From Ceriagrion tenellum (Eukaryota; Arthropoda; Insecta; Odonata; Coenagrionidae): a stretch of DNA of 64,000 bases. The translations under genes were made by a program, and so were the position numbers. Numbering within the stretch: position 1 is the first letter of the stretch; every line of letters starts with the position of its first letter. Positions 12,101 to 24,699 of this stretch are shown here, one piece after another. The notes beneath the pieces were generated by a model. The model ran no database searches. It had not been told where the DNA came from and was given only the letters and a program-made list of their open reading frames with translations. The stretch spans positions 49,519,848 to 49,583,847 of the forward strand of contig OY720639.1 in assembly GCA_963169105.1 (NCBI GenBank). Reading direction: 5' to 3'.

Positions 12101-13340
12101 GAAACCCTAAAATTTGTTGTGTGTACCATACACCCTATACCAATCCAACCATAAACCCTAAGTGTTCTTAATTTTTTTAAAATTTACTGAGTCACTGTTT
12201 CATTATAAATGAAATTAATCCCAATGAGTCACGCTCTAAACTAACATGTATGATGATGGAACAATATATTGCGAAAAATGTATACGAGAGGGAAAATTAT
12301 TATGAAATTCGTAAATATGCGGTGCAACTAACGCAGCGCGGTTTCCTAATAATTTGTGCATTGTGACGAAGCTGCATGATAATTTATTTGGTAACTAGGT
12401 GCTCTGAAAGCACCTACATTTCATATCCTTCATGTCTTATTGATAACTTCCATTCTATGTGATCCCTCAGCTACTACGCAAAGGCATATTTATAAAACTA
12501 AAACTATGTAGCACTAATACATATCCACTAATATGACAAAATACATAGTAAACCTACTCATAACATTCCACATTCGGTGGAATCTTATCCACATATGTGG
12601 CCGATTCCAGGTGGAAAACGTTCGACTGGATTGGGATAAAATTAATGACAATCCGCATCCTTGGTGAAATCGACGGTAAAATCGAGAATATTCTACAGCA
12701 CTAAATTGCTCATGTATGTTTCAAGAGTTACAGACCATAATGTTTAAACAGATGGTGGATGTTCTTTATGTACATCTGTTAATTCGTCCATTCCGTCGAG
12801 CTATTCATAGGAAAGTGATAAAAGAACAGGAATTACTATTATGATTCTTATTTCAATTGTCAGGCTACAGCTCGATCACGCAATGCCCTCCCCATCTACC
12901 TCAATGGTCCAAGCTTATCTTTCCTTGGAAGTACTTATTTTATTTTACTTAATATTATATGAGCATTATTCAATATATTATGAGCATTATTCAATTGCTC
13001 ATCCATTACTTAATCTTACTAGTGAATCGCAGTGAATTACTAACCTCTCGTCGCTAATATTATCGTTCCAACTCTTCCTACACGCTACATTCACTTTCCC
13101 CGTCATCTTTTCCTCCACTCCCTACTGCGAGAGTTTACCTGCTCACTCAACCGTTTCCATTGACTTCACAACCATATTGAGCAACTTCGTTCAGATTTCC
13201 GTGTACGATACCCGTCCCATTTGACTTCCTTTAAGAAAGTCATCCAGGAAAAAGAATATCGTAGTTTTTCATCCGGACAAACATATCGTATCGTAAAAGT
13301 ATCGTTGTTTTGTAAAGCCAGTAGCATAGTATAGCTTACC
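9120..13340. other. Intergenic DNA with small repeats, no gene recognised
   Basis: No coding region was recognised. Notable items are a C-rich run at 9790-9830; a diverged direct repeat whose copies at 10796-10850 and 11038-11095 share TTGAAA-TTTCAG-TCA-TCG; a G run at 11143-11151; a G/A-rich stretch at 11145-11580; hairpins at 12396-12416 (TAGGTGCT/AGCACCTA) and 12589-12600 (CCACATATGTGG); and a repeated TATGAGCATTATTCAAT near 12957-12995. The 80-codon frame at 9342-9584 has no recognised domain. Confidence 0.5.
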
Positions 13341-13348
13341 GCGGGTCT

Positions 13349-14162
13349 GTGGCTAGCCTCAACAGCAAGGCGAAGAGCGACCTCCTGGAGGCCCGCGTCG
13401 CCGAGCTGGAGAGGATGATTGCAGAGATTCACTCGCGTATGACGGATTGTGCGGGTGTCTCGGGGGGCAGCGGCGCGGTCGCGGTCGCGCGGGAGCGGAG
13501 GCTGCCCCTATCCCTGTGCGCAACAGCTTCGCGGTGCTGTCGGAGGATGGCCCCGTGACGCCTGTTGTCGAGGACGTGAGCGCACCTCCTGACTCGAGGG
13601 GCGCTGCTCCCGAGTTTAGCCGGGCAGGGAGGCGGAAATTTTATTAATAGGGAGTTCTAACGTCCGGCGGATTGTGCCCTCGTTTCGGAAGAGGGCAAGG
13701 AGAGACGGAGCGGACCAACGGGTCATCTCCTGGTGTGTACCAGGAGGATTAGTACCCAACGCCACGGCTGCGTTACGAACAGCGGTTGGAGATACCGGCT
13801 GCTCTGGGCTGCGGGTGGTGGACAATGTCGGCACCAACGATGCGTACGAGCGTGGAGCTGATGAGATATTAAATTGCTTCAGGGATTTAAACTCAGAAGA
13901 GGAACGCGCCCGGAGGTCATCTGGTGCCGATTTGTGGCTGTCCATCTGTCGTGTTGTTCCGCGGACCGACCGCGGTTACCATGTTTGGAGCAGAATTGAC
14001 TACCTGAACAGGAGGCTTTGGGAATTCTGTATAGGTATTGGAGCAGAATTCGTAGATCTTTGACCGGTGCTCGGATCGTGCCGTGCTCGCCTCAACCGTT
14101 CTGGGGTGCATTACTCCGTCCGGGCGTCAGAACGGGGGGCTCATAAGATTTTTGAGCATTGA
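13349..14162 (+). pseudogene. ORF1 of element B: coiled coil and SGNH-like domain
   Basis: The first frame (13349-13558) starts MASLNSKAKSDLLEARVAEL and continues with heptad-spaced Leu/Ile, a short coiled coil expected to oligomerise ORF1 protein. A +1 shift leads to a Pro-rich stretch ending at 13647, and a further shift leads to the SGNH part: GSSNVRRIVPSF (block I, GDS replaced by GSS), ISWCVPGG, and VGTNDAYERGADEI (block III, about 13827-13860). A TGA at 14061-14063 interrupts it where element A encodes Arg, consistent with CGA-to-TGA decay. Reading on gives LNRSGVHY with the block V His, ending FEH-stop at 14160-14162. No CCHC zinc knuckle is visible. Confidence 0.82.
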
Positions 14163-14382
14163 CCATTTGAAGTATTTTTTAGGCTAGAGAGTAGGTCAAT
14201 CAGTGATATTCAAAAGTATATACCCGACAACAGCCTCCGAGTAAATCCATGTAACGTAGGCCTTCATTGCCGAAAAAAGTTAGAGGAAGCACAAATAAAT
14301 AAATGTTACTTCCATAGCGAAAATAGATTCAACACGCGCTCTCAAGATAGCTGCGAAATTTCAAAGAAAAACTCGCTTCTCA

Positions 14383-15188
14383 GTGGTTTCAGAGAACATT
14401 AAAAAGATAGCACACCTAAAACCTCGAACCGACATTCATCAAGCCAAATACGATATAAATTTAGTAATTATAAATTTCAGTAGCTTAAATAACAAACATG
14501 CCGAAGTTGAGCATATATTTGAAAACGCAGATCCAGTAATTGGAACAGATAGCTGGCTTGCAGAGGATATTAACGATAGCGAAGGTTTTCCGACAGGATA
14601 TAAATACTATAGACGTGGTCAACCCGATAGGACAGGCGGTCGAGTATTCATAGCAGTTGAATCGTATTTGAATATTACCGCTCACATATTAGACGACAAT
14701 TGAGTATTGAGCCTTTGGTGTACCATTAAGCAACAAAACCATAGAAACCAAACTAAAGAAATATGCATGCATGCTCATTTTACAGGCCACCAGATTCCCA
14801 AATCGAAGTTTTGTACGAATTAGATGCTCAATTTACATCATTTACCTCGAAAGATAACAAATGTGTAATAATTATCGGTGGGGATTTCAACCTCCCGGCA
14901 ATAAATTGGAAAACCAATAGCGTTGAACCAAGTGCAAGGAAGCGTGATATAAGCGAGGCCTTACTTAATACACTTTTAAACCACTCTCTTACTCAAATAG
15001 TAAACGAACCTACGAGAGGTAATAAAATATTAGACCATTTAGCTGTTAGTCACCCTACAATGATTAAACACGTCGATATCCTTGAAGGGGCAAGTGTTCA
15101 TAAAATACTTTTTACGACTTTGAAAACGACAGTAGATTCCACTGTAAAACCCAAACGTCAAGTCTACTTACTTGAAAGATGCGATTAA
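14383..15188 (+). pseudogene. ORF2 endonuclease of element B
   Basis: Upstream (about 14180-14380) is linker text, RLESRSISD, matching RQESRSVSG in A. The nuclease begins at VIINFSSLNNK (Asn kept), then IGTDSWL (the catalytic Glu is Asp), YYRRGQPDRTGG and VFIAV, and a TGA at 14701-14703. After a frame change, 14763-15188 gives FYRPPDSQ, IIIGGDFNLPAINWKT and GASVHK, where the expected SDH has lost its Asp. A and B have lost different catalytic residues, so they decayed independently here. Confidence 0.88.
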
Positions 15189-15239
15189 GTAAAATTCGGA
15201 GAGACGTTAGAAGCTTTATTCATAAAATTCGTAGCCACA

Positions 15240-16677
15240 ATGAAGAACGAGAGCACCGAAGTATCATGGAGATTTTGTTTGGCAGTACTACGTAGAGGAA
15301 TCGATGAATATATTCCATACAAATTCAAGCGGGAGAGTAAAGAACCTCGTTGGTATAACCACGAAATAAGGCGGGAGCTCAGGAGACGAAGACAACTACA
15401 CAATCTATATAAACATTTTATTAAGTTACAAAACAAAGGAGCTTGCGGCGAAAGAAATATACGTTGCTCAACGCTCAAAAACGAAGAAAATAATGTGCGC
15501 CACTCTACGAAACTTCAAGAAAAAAAAACCTCGGTGAATTACTTGATAAACTCCCCAAGTCATTCCGGTCTTACGCGAGAGAGCTCCAGGGCGAATCTTC
15601 AACAGTAGAGTCCTTACTAGATACAAACGGCAAAGTGGTCACCAACAGTATCGACAAAGCCAATTTATTAAATCACTACTTCGAAAGTGTATGCACTAAG
15701 GATGACACAATTCACAGTTTAGACATTCCTGAAATTAACGAACCGATGGCTGACATAACAATTCAACGTGATGGAATAATTAAACAACTGCGTTCGATTA
15801 AAAGTAACAAGTCCCCGGGTCCAGAAGGAATACCTGCACGCGTGCTGAAGGAGTTAGCACCACAGATTGCACCATTCTTAGAAATTATATTTATCAAATC
15901 ATTATCCGAAGGCAAGGTGCCCCAAGACCGGAAAATAGCCAACGTCACTCCGATATTCAAAAAAGGAAATAAAAGTGACCCAGGAAATTACCGGCCTATA
16001 TCGCTAGCATCACTTTCATGCAAGGTCCTCGAACACATTGTCGTTTAATACTATGACATTCCTGGATAATCGGACCTTCTTACATAGTAGTCAGCACGGC
16101 TTCCGTAAGGGCAGGTCCTGCGAAACAGCTTGCGCTCTTCCTTCATGATATCCTAAAATCAGGCGAATCAAAAAAGCAAATCGACGCGATACTCCTTGAT
16201 TTGAAGAAGGCATTCGACAAGGTTCCTCACAAAAAACTCATCTATAAATTGCAATCATGCGGAGTGTATAGAAAAATAGTGAATTGGATGAGTGACTTTC
16301 TCAGTGATCGAAAACAAAAAGTAGTTATTGATGGTTTCAGCTCTGATATGGTCGAGGTCACATCAGGTGTTCCTCAAGGAAGTGTGATCGATCCTCCTTT
16401 ATTCATTATATATATTAATGACCTAAGTTCTAGAGTTAGCAGTAAATTAAGATCATTTGCAAACGATACAGTTATCTACCGTGAAATGAACGAAGACGCG
16501 GACTTTGAAGCTCTGTCATCGGACCTTAACAACGTTCATTCGTGGTGCCAGGAAAGGGGGTTAGAAATAAATATCAGGAAATGCATCACAGTCCACTTCC
16601 TGCGAAAGTCATCACAAAAATGCCATACCTATACTGTGGGTGGAGTAAACATAAAGTCTTCAGATACAGTAAAATAA
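15240..16677 (+). pseudogene. ORF2 linker and reverse transcriptase of element B
   Basis: 15240-15608 is the linker (EPRWYNHEIRREL and following basic residues). 15635-16048 starts the polymerase: SNKSPGPEGIPARVLKE, IANVTPIFKKG, NYRPISLASLSCKVLEH, then a TAA at 16046-16048. HGFRKGRSCE follows in another frame around 16096-16125. 16201-16677 gives DLKKAFDKVPHKKL, SGVPQGSVIDPPLF and the catalytic box at 16456-16467 read as FAND, then WCQERGLEINIRKC. The same Asp-to-Asn change occurs in element A at a homologous site. Confidence 0.92.
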
Positions 16678-17196
16678 CTTGGAATTACCTTAACATCTGA
16701 TATATCGTGAGGATTACACATACAAAACATATTTGGCACAGCATTAAAGAAACTAGTTTTTGTTAAACGTATAATAGGAAGGTCCTCGGATGAAAAAGTC
16801 GGAGAGAGATATTACTTCGCTCTGGTTATGCCACATTTTGAATACACCGCGAGCATTCGGGACTCTGGTCAAATAGATTTAACCAAAAAATTAATAAAAT
16901 ACAAAGGAAAGCAGCACGCTTTTTTGAAAACTGCCACGAGCGTACATATAGTCTCACAACTTTTAGAGGGATTAAGGTGGGAGCTCCTAGAGACTCGGAG
17001 GCTACACGCTAGGCTTTGGTTGCTTGATAAATTCAGAACTGATATTTCTCAGAGCGACGTAGAGAATATTATTATGACTCCTCACTACATCTCTAGGTCT
17101 GACAGACGTGATAAAATAAGAGAGATACACTGCCGAACAGATAGGTATAAAAACTCGTTCTTTCCACGAACTATAAGCGATCAAAATAAAAATTAA
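16678..17196 (+). pseudogene. ORF2 C-terminal domain of element B
   Basis: After a stop at 16675-16677 the thumb continues out of frame. The frame 16828-17196 reads MPHFEYTASI, LLEGLRWELLETRRLHARL, and REIHCRTDRYKNSFFPRTIS at its end. This matches the 7492-7812 region of element A and is the family's conserved ORF2 terminus. Confidence 0.88.
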
Positions 17197-17261
17197 GCTC
17201 ACTAAATACGCTCCTATATTTCATGTCACCATTTCATCTCAAAATAAACTTACACCTTCAC

Positions 17262-17321
17262 ACGGCTGGTGACCTGCAACACGCCCATGCGGCGGCCCGC
17301 GGGGTATTATGCAGATGTAGA
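17262..17321 (+). repeat. 3' terminal signature of element B
   Basis: GCTGGTGACCTGCAACACG, then a GC-rich stretch, then GCGGGGTATTATGCAGATGT. It aligns with the end of element A and defines the 3' boundary at about 17321. CCTGC can pair with the downstream GCGGG, the same stem position as in A but with a changed base, which leaves a G.U pair. Confidence 0.75.
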
Positions 17322-17460
17322 ATCTCATCTTTTGCCTTTCCGTACGGTCTATTACCTCCTCTTTTAGTAGGTATAAATCTTAAGTAAAAAGTATGTGATG
17401 ATGTAACAACTATCAATGCATGTAAAAAAATACCCAGAAATAACCCTGCATAAAACATTT

Positions 17461-17905
17461 ATGCTCATGTGAAGATGCTCCCCTTCCCAGCTGCTCTCCT
17501 ACCTCCTTAACCCCAGCATCTCACCAATCTTGCTGGAAAACACATTCATACGCCCACGTCAAGAGCTCTCGCAAGTCCTCTCAAACTGGTCGTCCCTCTT
17601 AGATTGAGCCGTCCAAGTCAGGCAGGCCTCGATTAATTCCGTCCTCCCAGACTCTCTCCCGAATGCACCACCCACCCCGATACGCTTATTCAATCCGCCC
17701 CTCTCCCCACCAATCCATCGCTCTCCTTTCGCGCGCCGACCTCCCTTCCGCCCCATAATCAGATCCGTCTTCACTTCCAGCAGCACCAGCAGCCGTGGGT
17801 GCTCCGACTTAAAATTCGACCGGACGCCTATCGCCCCGCCTTAGCTCTTCAATCAATCCATTCCATCCCCCCACCTCCCTACTCCTCATTCATTCGACCG
17901 TTCCT
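17461..17905. other. Pyrimidine-rich GC block
   Basis: The + strand is strongly C/T-biased with many CCTCC and CTCTCC runs, unlike the AT-rich DNA on both sides. A 75-codon minus-strand frame here is Gly/Arg-rich low complexity, not a recognisable protein. Comparable strand-asymmetric blocks occur at 26640-27080, 32985-33400 and 42120-42725. Confidence 0.5.
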
Positions 17906-20900
17906 TCGGCGAAATGAATGACGATGCGAGCGGCGATGGCATATTACACCTCCCAACTCTTCCGTTTCCATAATACCTTGAAGATGTAATTGAATGTGAT
18001 TGACTCAGGAATCCATTCATTCACGGCCATTAGCTCTTAAGTTGACACATGAGTCGCAGATTTATTATAAACGTGATGGGAAATTTATGTGCCGCCACCA
18101 GGAGTGAAGTTTCGTTACCCTCGTTATAGATTATCATATGATACGATAAATGTTTATGATTGACTGATAGTTTTGCATCGTGGTAGGACAATGGCTGGAT
18201 AATTTTTATGTAGTAACAGCGGGCAGATTTGGATTTTAATTATTTTAACGGATTAGTATATAGGCATAAGCGAGTACCAAGCAAACTACTTACCCTTATG
18301 CAAAAAGAATTGCTACAAAAGTAATCAATACGCGAAATCTTTCGGTTTCCTGGCTGGTATGCGTCTAAAATGAGTGTCTTGACCTATTATACCATGTGCT
18401 TTCTTCTGAGTTTTTGGAAAAATGAGAGGGTGGATAGTATCCAATCAGAAAGCAGTCTGGTAGTCTGATTCATATAAATAAGACAATACCAAAGTTCTGC
18501 AACTATCATATTTACTTATGCTCTTATCTTATGTCTTATGCTCAAGTTTGTTATTGAAAGTCAATGTTAAATATTAAGTCATACAGGAGAGCCAGAATGA
18601 AATACTGTGCCCGTACCACCGGGAACCTGACTCTTTACCATAATGCTATGCAATGCACATTGTATGCTGTTCAATTAGCTGAGAGAATCAGACATTTTAC
18701 ACTCAAGTGATTTTTGCCTATGTGTAATGCTAACCTCTCCCTCCAACTATAAATTCACCATGCGCGTTGAAGATACTTTTCTCAGCCACGCTGTACGTAT
18801 TAACGGATGCTTGTGAGAACTTGCTTGGCATCTTAATAATTTTGTTGATGGTCGTATTCAATGAGTTCACTTCGAAATAAGTTATTGCTCCAATCATAGC
18901 TTCCCCACGAAATCGTTTTTCTTCACTTTTTCCTTAATTTGGACGTGCACTATGCCGTTACCAGATTTTAGACAAAAAAAAAGATTTTACAACTTGGAGA
19001 TTGTCGTACGTTTTAACCGAACACGATTCTTCAAAAAAAGTGGCACGAAATCATATGTAGATGTAAGTTTCCAAATTTTGGTGTTCAAAAGGCGAAAGAA
19101 AGGAACCAAACTAGAACAGAAAAATGCGTCTAGTTTTTTTCACCATGGAAAAAATGTATTCTTTGGGTAATTTTTTGCATTCTATATTCAACGTTTTTCC
19201 ATATTAATTATGTTATCTTACATTGGCTATTCAAATTATCTATATAACTTATAAACGTATCAGCAATACGAGTGTTTCAGCTTCGAAGCAAATATAATTA
19301 TTATATGCTTTCTCTATAGGTACTCCAGAGTAGTAATACATTATATTTTATTCTATGTTAAATACTTAGGCTTAAGAAAAAACCAATTTATCACTGCCCC
19401 GTTACGGCTTTTCAAGTATCTACGAATGACGAGAATTCTTGTGGAAGCTGAGATCACTATTCTTCCTGTCTCTCCTCTAAGAAGTTATACCACCCAAGAC
19501 CAGAGGTAGAAAACCTGATCTGAAATGGCTGGTACGACGATGTATCACGACAGAGTAACCACTCGATCACTCTTCACTGTTAAACTTTATTTATTGTGAA
19601 TAATGATAAAAACGTTTGCCTCTAAAATGACTAGGTATGATAACAAATAGATCTGCTCACCATTGTGAGGCTATTTTGTCAGGGAAAACAAATCCCTCAT
19701 ATAACTCTGTTACCTCATTCAAGGTGCAATGAAGTTTTACCTTCCTGTGATTCCACAGTGCTGCGTAGACAATTATGCTTTTAGAGTTAGACATTTAAGA
19801 AGTTAAGAACCAAGATTTCTGCACTGCAGTCCAAAGCACTGCGATTATTGTATAGTTCCCTGTGGCGAATGAGTACCGAAGGTGGCCGTTATCCTTATGT
19901 ATTGGCATCCCTGATTCTTTCCATGTGATAAATGGTGTATTGCCGGTATTCTAGAGGAATAGCAGTCACGAGTACGCGGTGGCACCTCTAATACCTTTGA
20001 CACCATTCACAAAGAACACCATGGCTACATAAACGAAATTCCTTTAGAAATGGGCGGAGCAACAAAGCATCAAGTAGAATACTGAAATGCTTTAATGCTT
20101 AGGAATCCCATATTGCCAATTTTAATTTCAATACAACGAGCGATAACTAAGCTGAGACAAACTGACCATTCATGCATTCAAGTTTGATGTAGTATCTTAC
20201 CTACAATTCACATAATACAACGAATTATTTTATCAGCTCACAGCCTTCATGTAGAAATTGCAATCCCAATCGAATTCGGACAAATAATAAATATTAATCA
20301 GTAAATGAGCGTGTATTCCATTTCTTGACGCAGGACTCTATTATTCCAGGGAAAATTATAAATTGAAAGGAATTTTAATTTATTACACGAAATGCTAAAT
20401 GAGTCACATTTTCCAACAATGAGAGATTGCTTATAAAAATTTAATTAGAATGAAGTGGGATAAAATATTTTCATGCTTTGACAGCCAAATTAACGGGATA
20501 TATTTTGAATGCGATGGACTTCCGTTAGCTATGCGGGTCTTTTAAAGCTACGCGCTACAAAATTCCGATACCGAGTACATCTCTGTCTTTATAACAGCCA
20601 ACAAAATGGGTCAAATGCTTTATTTTGTACATATACTAATAATACTAACTCAATCGAATTTTAAACAAATAATTACATTGTTTTTCATTTTAAATTCCAT
20701 TTTAATTTGAAATACAATAGTTTTAAATTACAATTACATTTTAAACACTTAATTACATTACTTAAGTACATTAAATAAAAATCCTCCATTAGCGCATTTT
20801 TTATTTTGAATTGCCTATTAATCGCTATTTCACATTAAAAAACGCGAGTACACTTTAAAGAGGAAAAACTACCATTCATTAACGCATTACCATTCCACAA

Positions 20901-23190
20901 ACAATAATAAAGGATGTTTGTTATATTTTGAGGCCAACGGGGTAGGTCGAAGTAGGAGATAATATGTAACGAAATCATAACAAGCAAACTAACATTGTTG
21001 CTAAAACTCTGAACTGCAGTAAGATATAGATCACTGATCAAATGAGAGAATAATTCACTTCGATAATTGCGCAAAATTACCACCGTATTCACAATAAATA
21101 CTCATTTTCTTCGTAAGGTTGGCCGTAAAAACAGTTTTAACATAAAAATACCTAACCCAACCTTTGCAGTCTCCAGCCCCTATGACGCGTTTGATCAGAA
21201 CTCAGCAATCTAAAGCTTGATTTTTACCTATTCATATTTTAAAATTTATTCATAATACAATACCTAACATTACACGAAACGGCAAGAATTTTTTTATATT
21301 TCATTTGCTAAAGCATTAAGTACTACACCAGGGACGGTAAATTTGATTATGATGATTTTTTCACTATTTCATATTGATAAAAAAATCATGGTTTACAATA
21401 TTTAGAGGATTAGTTAAGTAAATCATATTTAGGTTTTTAACATTAACATCCAGTTTTAGGAAGATTTTGCACTCTTTGCTGATTTTTAAAAATCGCACTG
21501 AGGAAAACATAGAAATAGGATTTCCTAAAATTCCAAAATTATTTACCGTTGACAATAACTGTACAAGCTCTTCCAGAAACACATATTTCAAAATAATAAG
21601 TATAAAATTTGCTACAAAAATACTATAATTATTGAACGTTTCTATGATATACATCAGAGCTCTGGACCCCATCATGCATCTTTTATGTTCTCTCAGGTCA
21701 AACATGACCTATATAAGCGGTGTACTCTGGTGAGTTCACCCAAATTTATGCTTTGCGAATAGCCGCGGCAAGTGGATTTCCACGGGAAGTAGCCTCCGGC
21801 TTAATTTATATTTTCGCAGTGAAGTCGCCGATTGATGGCTCACATGTCCCGAGCACAGAGATTTGGCAAGTATTTCGGTCCCTATAGAGCTGTAGTTTGG
21901 AAACATTATGTACTAAGTATACGATTTGTTTGTAGAGCTGTATTTTCAATTATCATAATAATGCTTTGATTTTGCCACATTTTTATTTGTTGGTCCTCAT
22001 CTTTTATTTCAGCAATCATTTTATTCCCATTTGAGTTCACATATTTGTATACTTCTGGCCTGATATATCTTTACAAAATAAAATTACATTTAACCCTGGT
22101 GTTACATACCTTGGGTAGTATAACGTAAATGCATTATGCATTATGTAAGAAAGATGTAGCTACTCTCGAAAATCATCGAATGGAAACGTTTTCCCTCAAT
22201 GATAACAAGGAACCTAGCAAATACACTCTTTGAAATAAAAAAAATGTACAATTCTTTGCTCCTCGATTTACAGTCTTCAATTTATGCCAAGTAAGAAATT
22301 ATCAGTTGATACTTTTAAACGAATCACCTGCAAACATTTATTCATACGAACTCCATTTTTGAAAATCCTGCTATATGAGAACATTTTTGCAGTAGTAAAT
22401 GAGCAATAATGAGATTTTTGAGCGTAATCGATGTTTTCTCTTTTATGTAAAATTAAATTGAGTGATTCATAAATAATAAAGCAGCCAAACTGAGATCAAA
22501 TATTTAATGATTAGTGCACTGTCCTTTGTCGCATTTTGCAATGAGAGCGTGTATTAAGTCTAGTTAAAGAAGTTTCCATGAAGATCAAAAGAGTGGGTAC
22601 ATATTGCATCAGATTCTTAATTTTGTTTCACTTGACAATGTAAATAGTAATTCTTTAGCTCCGTTGAGCCAGATCTGAAGTCAGATTGAAGATATTTAAA
22701 AAATGGTATATGCATTGACAGACCCTGCTTCTTACTTTAATTCTGTCATTCTTTATGAGACGGATGATTCACCTCATCTGTGCCTAATATCATCTGCATC
22801 TGGTTTTAATCAGAATGCAACAAGAATAAATATCTGCATTTATTTCATGGTTCTATGGAAGATTCAAAAGTTTTCCTGAAAAATTAAATATTAAAATTAA
22901 TAAAACATGAAAGATCATAATCTCTCCCATTGTTCACTGATGGGCACCACATAGCTGAATGAGTACTATTTACTACTAATATTTATTCCAGTGATGTATT
23001 TGTTTTAATATAGCGGAATACTTCACCAAAAACCAAAGTAAATTATCTGCACGTGCTACTTATTTAGTTTTAGACCAAATGAAAAGTTATAGCATCGCAA
23101 ATCATATTGCAGGCTACACTTGGAGTCATATAAGCTGCAACTTACGCACACGCAGACGAAAGGAATCAATAAAATGAAAGAGGGCGCAAT
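17906..23190. other. Gene-free AT-rich DNA
   Basis: No coding region or element ends were recognised. 20640-20800 is very AT-rich with repeated ATTACATTTTAAA-like words. 19440-20090 is less AT-rich and could be an old repeat, but six-frame reading by eye gave no recognisable protein. The longest frames (85 and 113 codons at 20835-21092 and 21364-21705, minus) have no domain and lie in simple AT-rich sequence. Confidence 0.5.
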
Positions 23191-23399
23191 ACTCGCTACC
23201 TCGTTGGATTTTTTTTAGCCAAACACTTTATTTCGGATATTTCATGGACCAAAAGATAGATTTCAGCAGTGTGCCAGTCGTCTACAGAGAAATAATATCC
23301 ACCAGCCGAGGCAAATTTCCTCTCTCCTCGCTCTTTCCCAACGAAGCCGTAAAAGTGCGCATCATGGAATTTTAGTCGAAACAAAGGTATTTTACACGT

Positions 23400-24160
23400 T
23401 TTCACCATTTGGTGCCCTGGCTGCGATTCGGAAACTTCTCTAAACTGTTTCATCATTTCAATCCGGACATGAGTATTTGGCGACGCGAAATTCCTTTCTG
23501 TCGACGCGCATAGCATTCCACTCGAATGTAATACGGCTTTCGACCGCCGCAGCGACACAGGAAAGCGACCGGACGCATCGGGCGTCGAAAATTAATAAAA
23601 AAAAGATGGAGGGAGAGAATCCGAACGCCGATATCGAGCTCTTGAGAGTGCAGTAGCGTCCGATATAGCTCGTTCAATGGTTAGGGGAAGGGTGAGACGT
23701 GTTCTGCGGTTGACGAAAAAAAGCGTCGTCTGTCCCTCCCCGGAGCGATCCTGTGTCGACGAAAACCCATCGCCGTGCTCCTACACTATTGGAGCATTAA
23801 TAAAGTAGCCATCTCAACGTTTCATTCCTCGCGCACGACCTCTTCCACAACGCGATTTGATCTCAGCTCCCACCCCATACTATGTCTACTCCCCGCCGTG
23901 CGCAGCGAATCACACTTTAACATCCACGAGCCCATCTCTGTGAGTTCACTCTGGTTCCACATACCCTTCATACATTTGCTTCTGAAATATTTTCTTTCAG
24001 CTTTCTCTTCCCATTTCATTCCTAAGCTTGAGTCTGTTTCCCTCTGCACGAGCTCAGATTGGCGTCCGCATAGCCTCCGGGATTTCACAGCGTTCGTTGG
24101 CTTGCCTGGACAACAGTTTTGCTGACGTTCCAGTCAGCGTCTTCAGGTCGAAGGTGCGAG
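23400..24160. other. CpG-rich block
   Basis: CG dinucleotides are dense from about 23460 to 23800, in contrast to CpG-poor flanks. Frames of 120 and 74 codons (minus) and 116 codons (plus) cross it without a recognised domain. Its right end runs into the Penelope-like relic at 24060-24200. It could be the 5' region of an element or an unmethylated regulatory block; I cannot tell which. Confidence 0.4.
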
Positions 24161-24200
24161 ACAGTGGTTTATTGCCGCCTTATGTAAGCCAGCCGGTCTT
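24060..24200 (-). mobile_element. Penelope-like terminal repeat relic with hammerhead-like core
   Basis: On the minus strand CTGAAGA (24140-24146) is followed by the stem GCTGAC (24133-24138) and its exact complement GTCAGC (24121-24126), then AAAAC in place of GAAAC. CTGANGA, stem II, GAAA is the hammerhead-ribozyme core layout reported for Penelope-like elements. The GAAA motif has lost its first G, so self-cleavage is not expected. Similar motifs occur at 27809-27839 and 28071-28103. Confidence 0.5.
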
Positions 24201-24699
24201 GTTGCTGCTCTGTTGATCACCCGTTTTTTGTTTAATACCCTTTTACATGAGCCGTATAAAAAATAGCCGTTGTTAACATAACCTAAACCAACGCACTGAC
24301 ACATGCCCACCGTCGTCCCCCGCCAATTTTTCTTGGTCTACCCTTACTTCTCCGTCCACCTGGAAGCATATCCGTATCAATTTTAACAATTCCAGAGAGT
24401 AAAGGGCAGACTAAATTACACCCACACCGAAAAGCCAGAATAGTAGTAAAATTACTTAAAGGTTTTTAAACCCTATTGCTAAGTCTACCAGTACTATGCC
24501 TCGGATAAGTGTTTTTTAATCTTTTTTATGGCACGATTTGCCGTTGACATAGCAATTTTTACGGGAATGCTAGAACACATGGCCATATTCAACTTCAAGT
24601 TTAGTGTTTAGAAAACCTAAATTTGAGTTCACAGAAGATGTGAAGAAGACAGACTACGTCAAATTCTGCGCGCCAAAATCTTGACTAGTTATAGGATAT

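Larger units (their letters stand above)
13345..17321 (+). mobile_element. LINE element B, CR1/L2-type non-LTR retrotransposon, decayed
   Basis: The same order as element A: ORF1 with an SGNH-like domain, endonuclease, reverse transcriptase, C-terminal FFPRTI domain and a GC-rich 3' end. B is longer at its 5' side and keeps a GC-rich start of ORF1 with a predicted coiled coil. The ORF1 part (13345-14160) is markedly GC-rich while ORF2 is AT-rich like the surrounding DNA. Frameshifts and stops break every domain. The 5' limit is set where GC-rich coding-like text begins and could be tens of bases off. Confidence 0.93.

Noticed and set aside
4146..17321. Elements A and B as an active or functional retrotransposon pair
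   Set aside because: Both are broken by several frameshifts and stops, and catalytic residues of the nuclease and polymerase are changed.
23196..23558. 120-codon minus-strand frame in the CpG-rich block
   Set aside because: No domain recognised, and opposing frames are equally open in this stop-poor CpG-rich region.
24300..24400. Minus-strand GGRRSKGRPRK resembling a LINE ORF2 end
   Set aside because: A single basic motif without WFGH-type or other landmarks; short basic runs occur by chance.
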